Program-made: the position numbers and the translations under genes | Assembly: GCA_027319585.1 (NCBI GenBank) | Contig: DAHVMY010000039.1 | Span: 1 to 15,320 of the forward strand | Direction: 5' to 3' | Source of the DNA: AG-12 sp027319585 | GTDB lineage: Bacteria; Chloroflexota; Dormibacteria; Aeolococcales; Bog-877 | Length of the DNA: 15,320 nucleotides | In this document: positions 14,472 to 15,320 of the stretch, piece by piece | Layout of the letters: the number at the start of each line of letters is the position of its first letter | How positions within the stretch are numbered: position 1 is the first letter of the stretch | The notes under the pieces: model-generated | Seen by the model: only the letters and a program-made list of their open reading frames with translations | The model's database searches: none | What the model was told of the DNA's origin: nothing

Positions 14472-15227
14472 GTGAGTGGGAACCAACTGGTGATTCTGTT
14501 GAGACGGCGGGCCGGGGGCCTGACCCCCGGTCCGCCGCCGACCCTCAGAGCCAGGCGCCGGGAGCGCGAGACGGCCATCGGGCAGGCTGTCGCCCAGGCG
14601 CTGACGGCAGTCTTCGGCAGCGTTCCCGCCGCGCTTCTGGTCTTCATCCTGGTGGTCATGGCGCTGACCGCGGTTCCGGCCATCGTATTCAGCGGAACCG
14701 GCTTCTTCGGTACCTACTTCAGCCCTGGCAACTACTACCTGGCGCCCACAATCCACAACGGGATCGCCGCCCCGCACGGGGCCGCCTATGGCTTCCTCCC
14801 AGAGATGCTGGGCACCCTGGTCACCTCCGCGATCGCCATCGGTCTGGCCGTGCCGATCGCGGTGGGGGCGGTGCTGATGCTCACCGAGTGGGTGCCCAGG
14901 TGGGCCCAGGGTGGGGTCGGCCTCCTCCTGGAGCTGCTCGCCGGGGTGCCCAGCGTGGTGTTCGGTCTCTGGGGGGTGCTCACCTTCGGACCGTTCATGC
15001 TGAGCACCGTCTCCCCCGCCCTCACCAGCATCGTCGGCGGGTTTCCCTGGTTCTTCCCCTGGCTCCCTCAGGGGATGGCCTGGGCTCTCCTGGGTACAAC
15101 GGCGGCCGCTTTGATCGTCATCCAGGTCTCCACGCGTGGCCCGCGGCGGCGGTCGCTGCGACGACTGGCAATCCTCCTGGTGTTCATCTCCCTGTGGGGG
15201 GCGGTGGCGCCCTGGTTCACCGTCTGA
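14472..15227 (+). CDS. pstC: Phosphate ABC transporter permease PstC, apparently short or split
   Basis: Membrane permease subunit of the Pst importer. The N-terminal half is clear: a basic cytoplasmic tail (1-45), helix 48-72, a periplasmic loop, helix about 112-137 (LGTLVTSAIAIGLAVPIAVG), and the PstC signature LLLELLAGVPSVVFGLWGVLTFGP (in two adjacent parts, 151-174). After FPWFFPWL the protein does not continue with the usual TM4/EAA-loop region that docks PstB. Instead come two other hydrophobic helices (202-219 and 232-250) separated by a basic loop (STRGPRRRSLRRL), then TGA at 251 codons, against roughly 300 or more for PstC. The same frame remains open after the TGA to the window end. 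The start is GTG 14472 or GTG 14490; no strong ribosome binding site. Either a true short variant, a split gene, or a disrupted one. Confidence 0.8.
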   Translation: MSGNQLVILLRRRAGGLTPGPPPTLRARRRERETAIGQAVAQALTAVFGSVPAALLVFILVVMALTAVPAIVFSGTGFFGTYFSPGNYYLAPTIHNGIAAPHGAAYGFLPEMLGTLVTSAIAIGLAVPIAVGAVLMLTEWVPRWAQGGVGLLLELLAGVPSVVFGLWGVLTFGPFMLSTVSPALTSIVGGFPWFFPWLPQGMAWALLGTTAAALIVIQVSTRGPRRRSLRRLAILLVFISLWGAVAPWFTV

Positions 15228-15248
15228 CTACTGGGTGTTGCCGAGAGA

Positions 15249-15320
15249 GTGAAGCCCAGGGTGGCGGCACCGGAGAAGGCGCCGACGCCGTCGGGTGTGC
15301 CAAGCCCGGCAGGTCCGTTG
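15249..15320 (+). CDS. Start of a possible next gene (permease N-terminus?), cut by window edge
   Basis: From GTG 15249 an open frame of 24 codons runs to the window end, encoding a hydrophilic Pro/Ala-rich stretch (KPRVAAPEKAPTPSGVPSP). By position it could be the cytoplasmic N-terminus of PstA or the continuation of the incomplete PstC. It is in the same frame as the PstC ORF, 21 nt after its TGA. There is no clear ribosome binding site and it is too short to identify. Confidence 0.3.
   Translation, partial: MKPRVAAPEKAPTPSGVPSPAGPL

Noticed and set aside
15225..15230. TGA followed by CTA at the end of pstC, resembling the UGA-CUA stop-readthrough context
   Set aside because: That context is established for eukaryotic and viral readthrough, not bacteria. 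TGA is the normal stop for nearly all genes here, so recoding is unlikely. The truncated permease is reported separately.

Overview
This is a high-GC, densely coding bacterial chromosome segment. Supporting features are a CIRCE-controlled solo groEL, a DUF2342/Zincin_2-type metalloprotease, frequent GTG/TTG starts, TGA at 12 of the 13 visible stop codons, and several genes that look leaderless. Together these point to an actinobacterium or a neighbouring Terrabacteria lineage (for example Dormibacterota or Chloroflexota). The sequence alone does not settle which. I see no insertion sequence, CRISPR array, tRNA, rRNA or prophage gene.

Layout. 1-1542 (minus): groEL, cut by the window edge at its C-terminus, with a CIRCE operator at 1599-1625. 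1684-3658 (plus): a GNAT acetyltransferase and a HEXXH metalloprotease. 3659-3794: a short, highly structured leader. 3795-8642 (plus): a tightly packed run of five genes. These are a long acidic disordered protein with a duplicated C-terminal domain, a class I methyltransferase, a small four-cysteine protein, a CitE-like CoA-ester lyase and a cystathionine gamma-lyase-type PLP enzyme. Three of the junctions are 4-nt stop/start overlaps. 8609-9244 (minus) and 9373-11652 (plus): a TetR regulator divergent from an MMPL/RND transporter, with a perfect 24-bp palindrome between them. 11708-12064: a small orphan protein. 12349-15320 (plus): the start of a phosphate (Pst) transport operon in the unusual order pstB-pstS-pstC, possibly followed by the next permease gene.

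How the genes work together. GroEL is under HrcA-type heat-shock control. The TetR/MMPL pair is a self-contained exporter module with a recognisable operator. The Pst genes form a high-affinity phosphate importer: lipoprotein binding protein, permease and ATPase. An AT-rich stretch with an 11-bp-phased motif lies just upstream and fits a Pho-box-type activator site. The 3795-8642 run looks co-expressed and translationally coupled, but no single pathway is obvious from the enzymes.

Less expected observations. (1) The leader at 3710-3794 can form two mutually exclusive stems, one of which pairs with the Shine-Dalgarno of the 3795 gene, like a translational switch. (2) At five genes without a clear Shine-Dalgarno, a -10-like hexamer ends exactly 6 nt before a start codon. 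(3) The PstC permease stops after two unexpected membrane helices, before the ATPase-contacting loop, while the same frame stays open to the window edge. (4) The TetR gene has no ATG/GTG/TTG start upstream of its helix-turn-helix.
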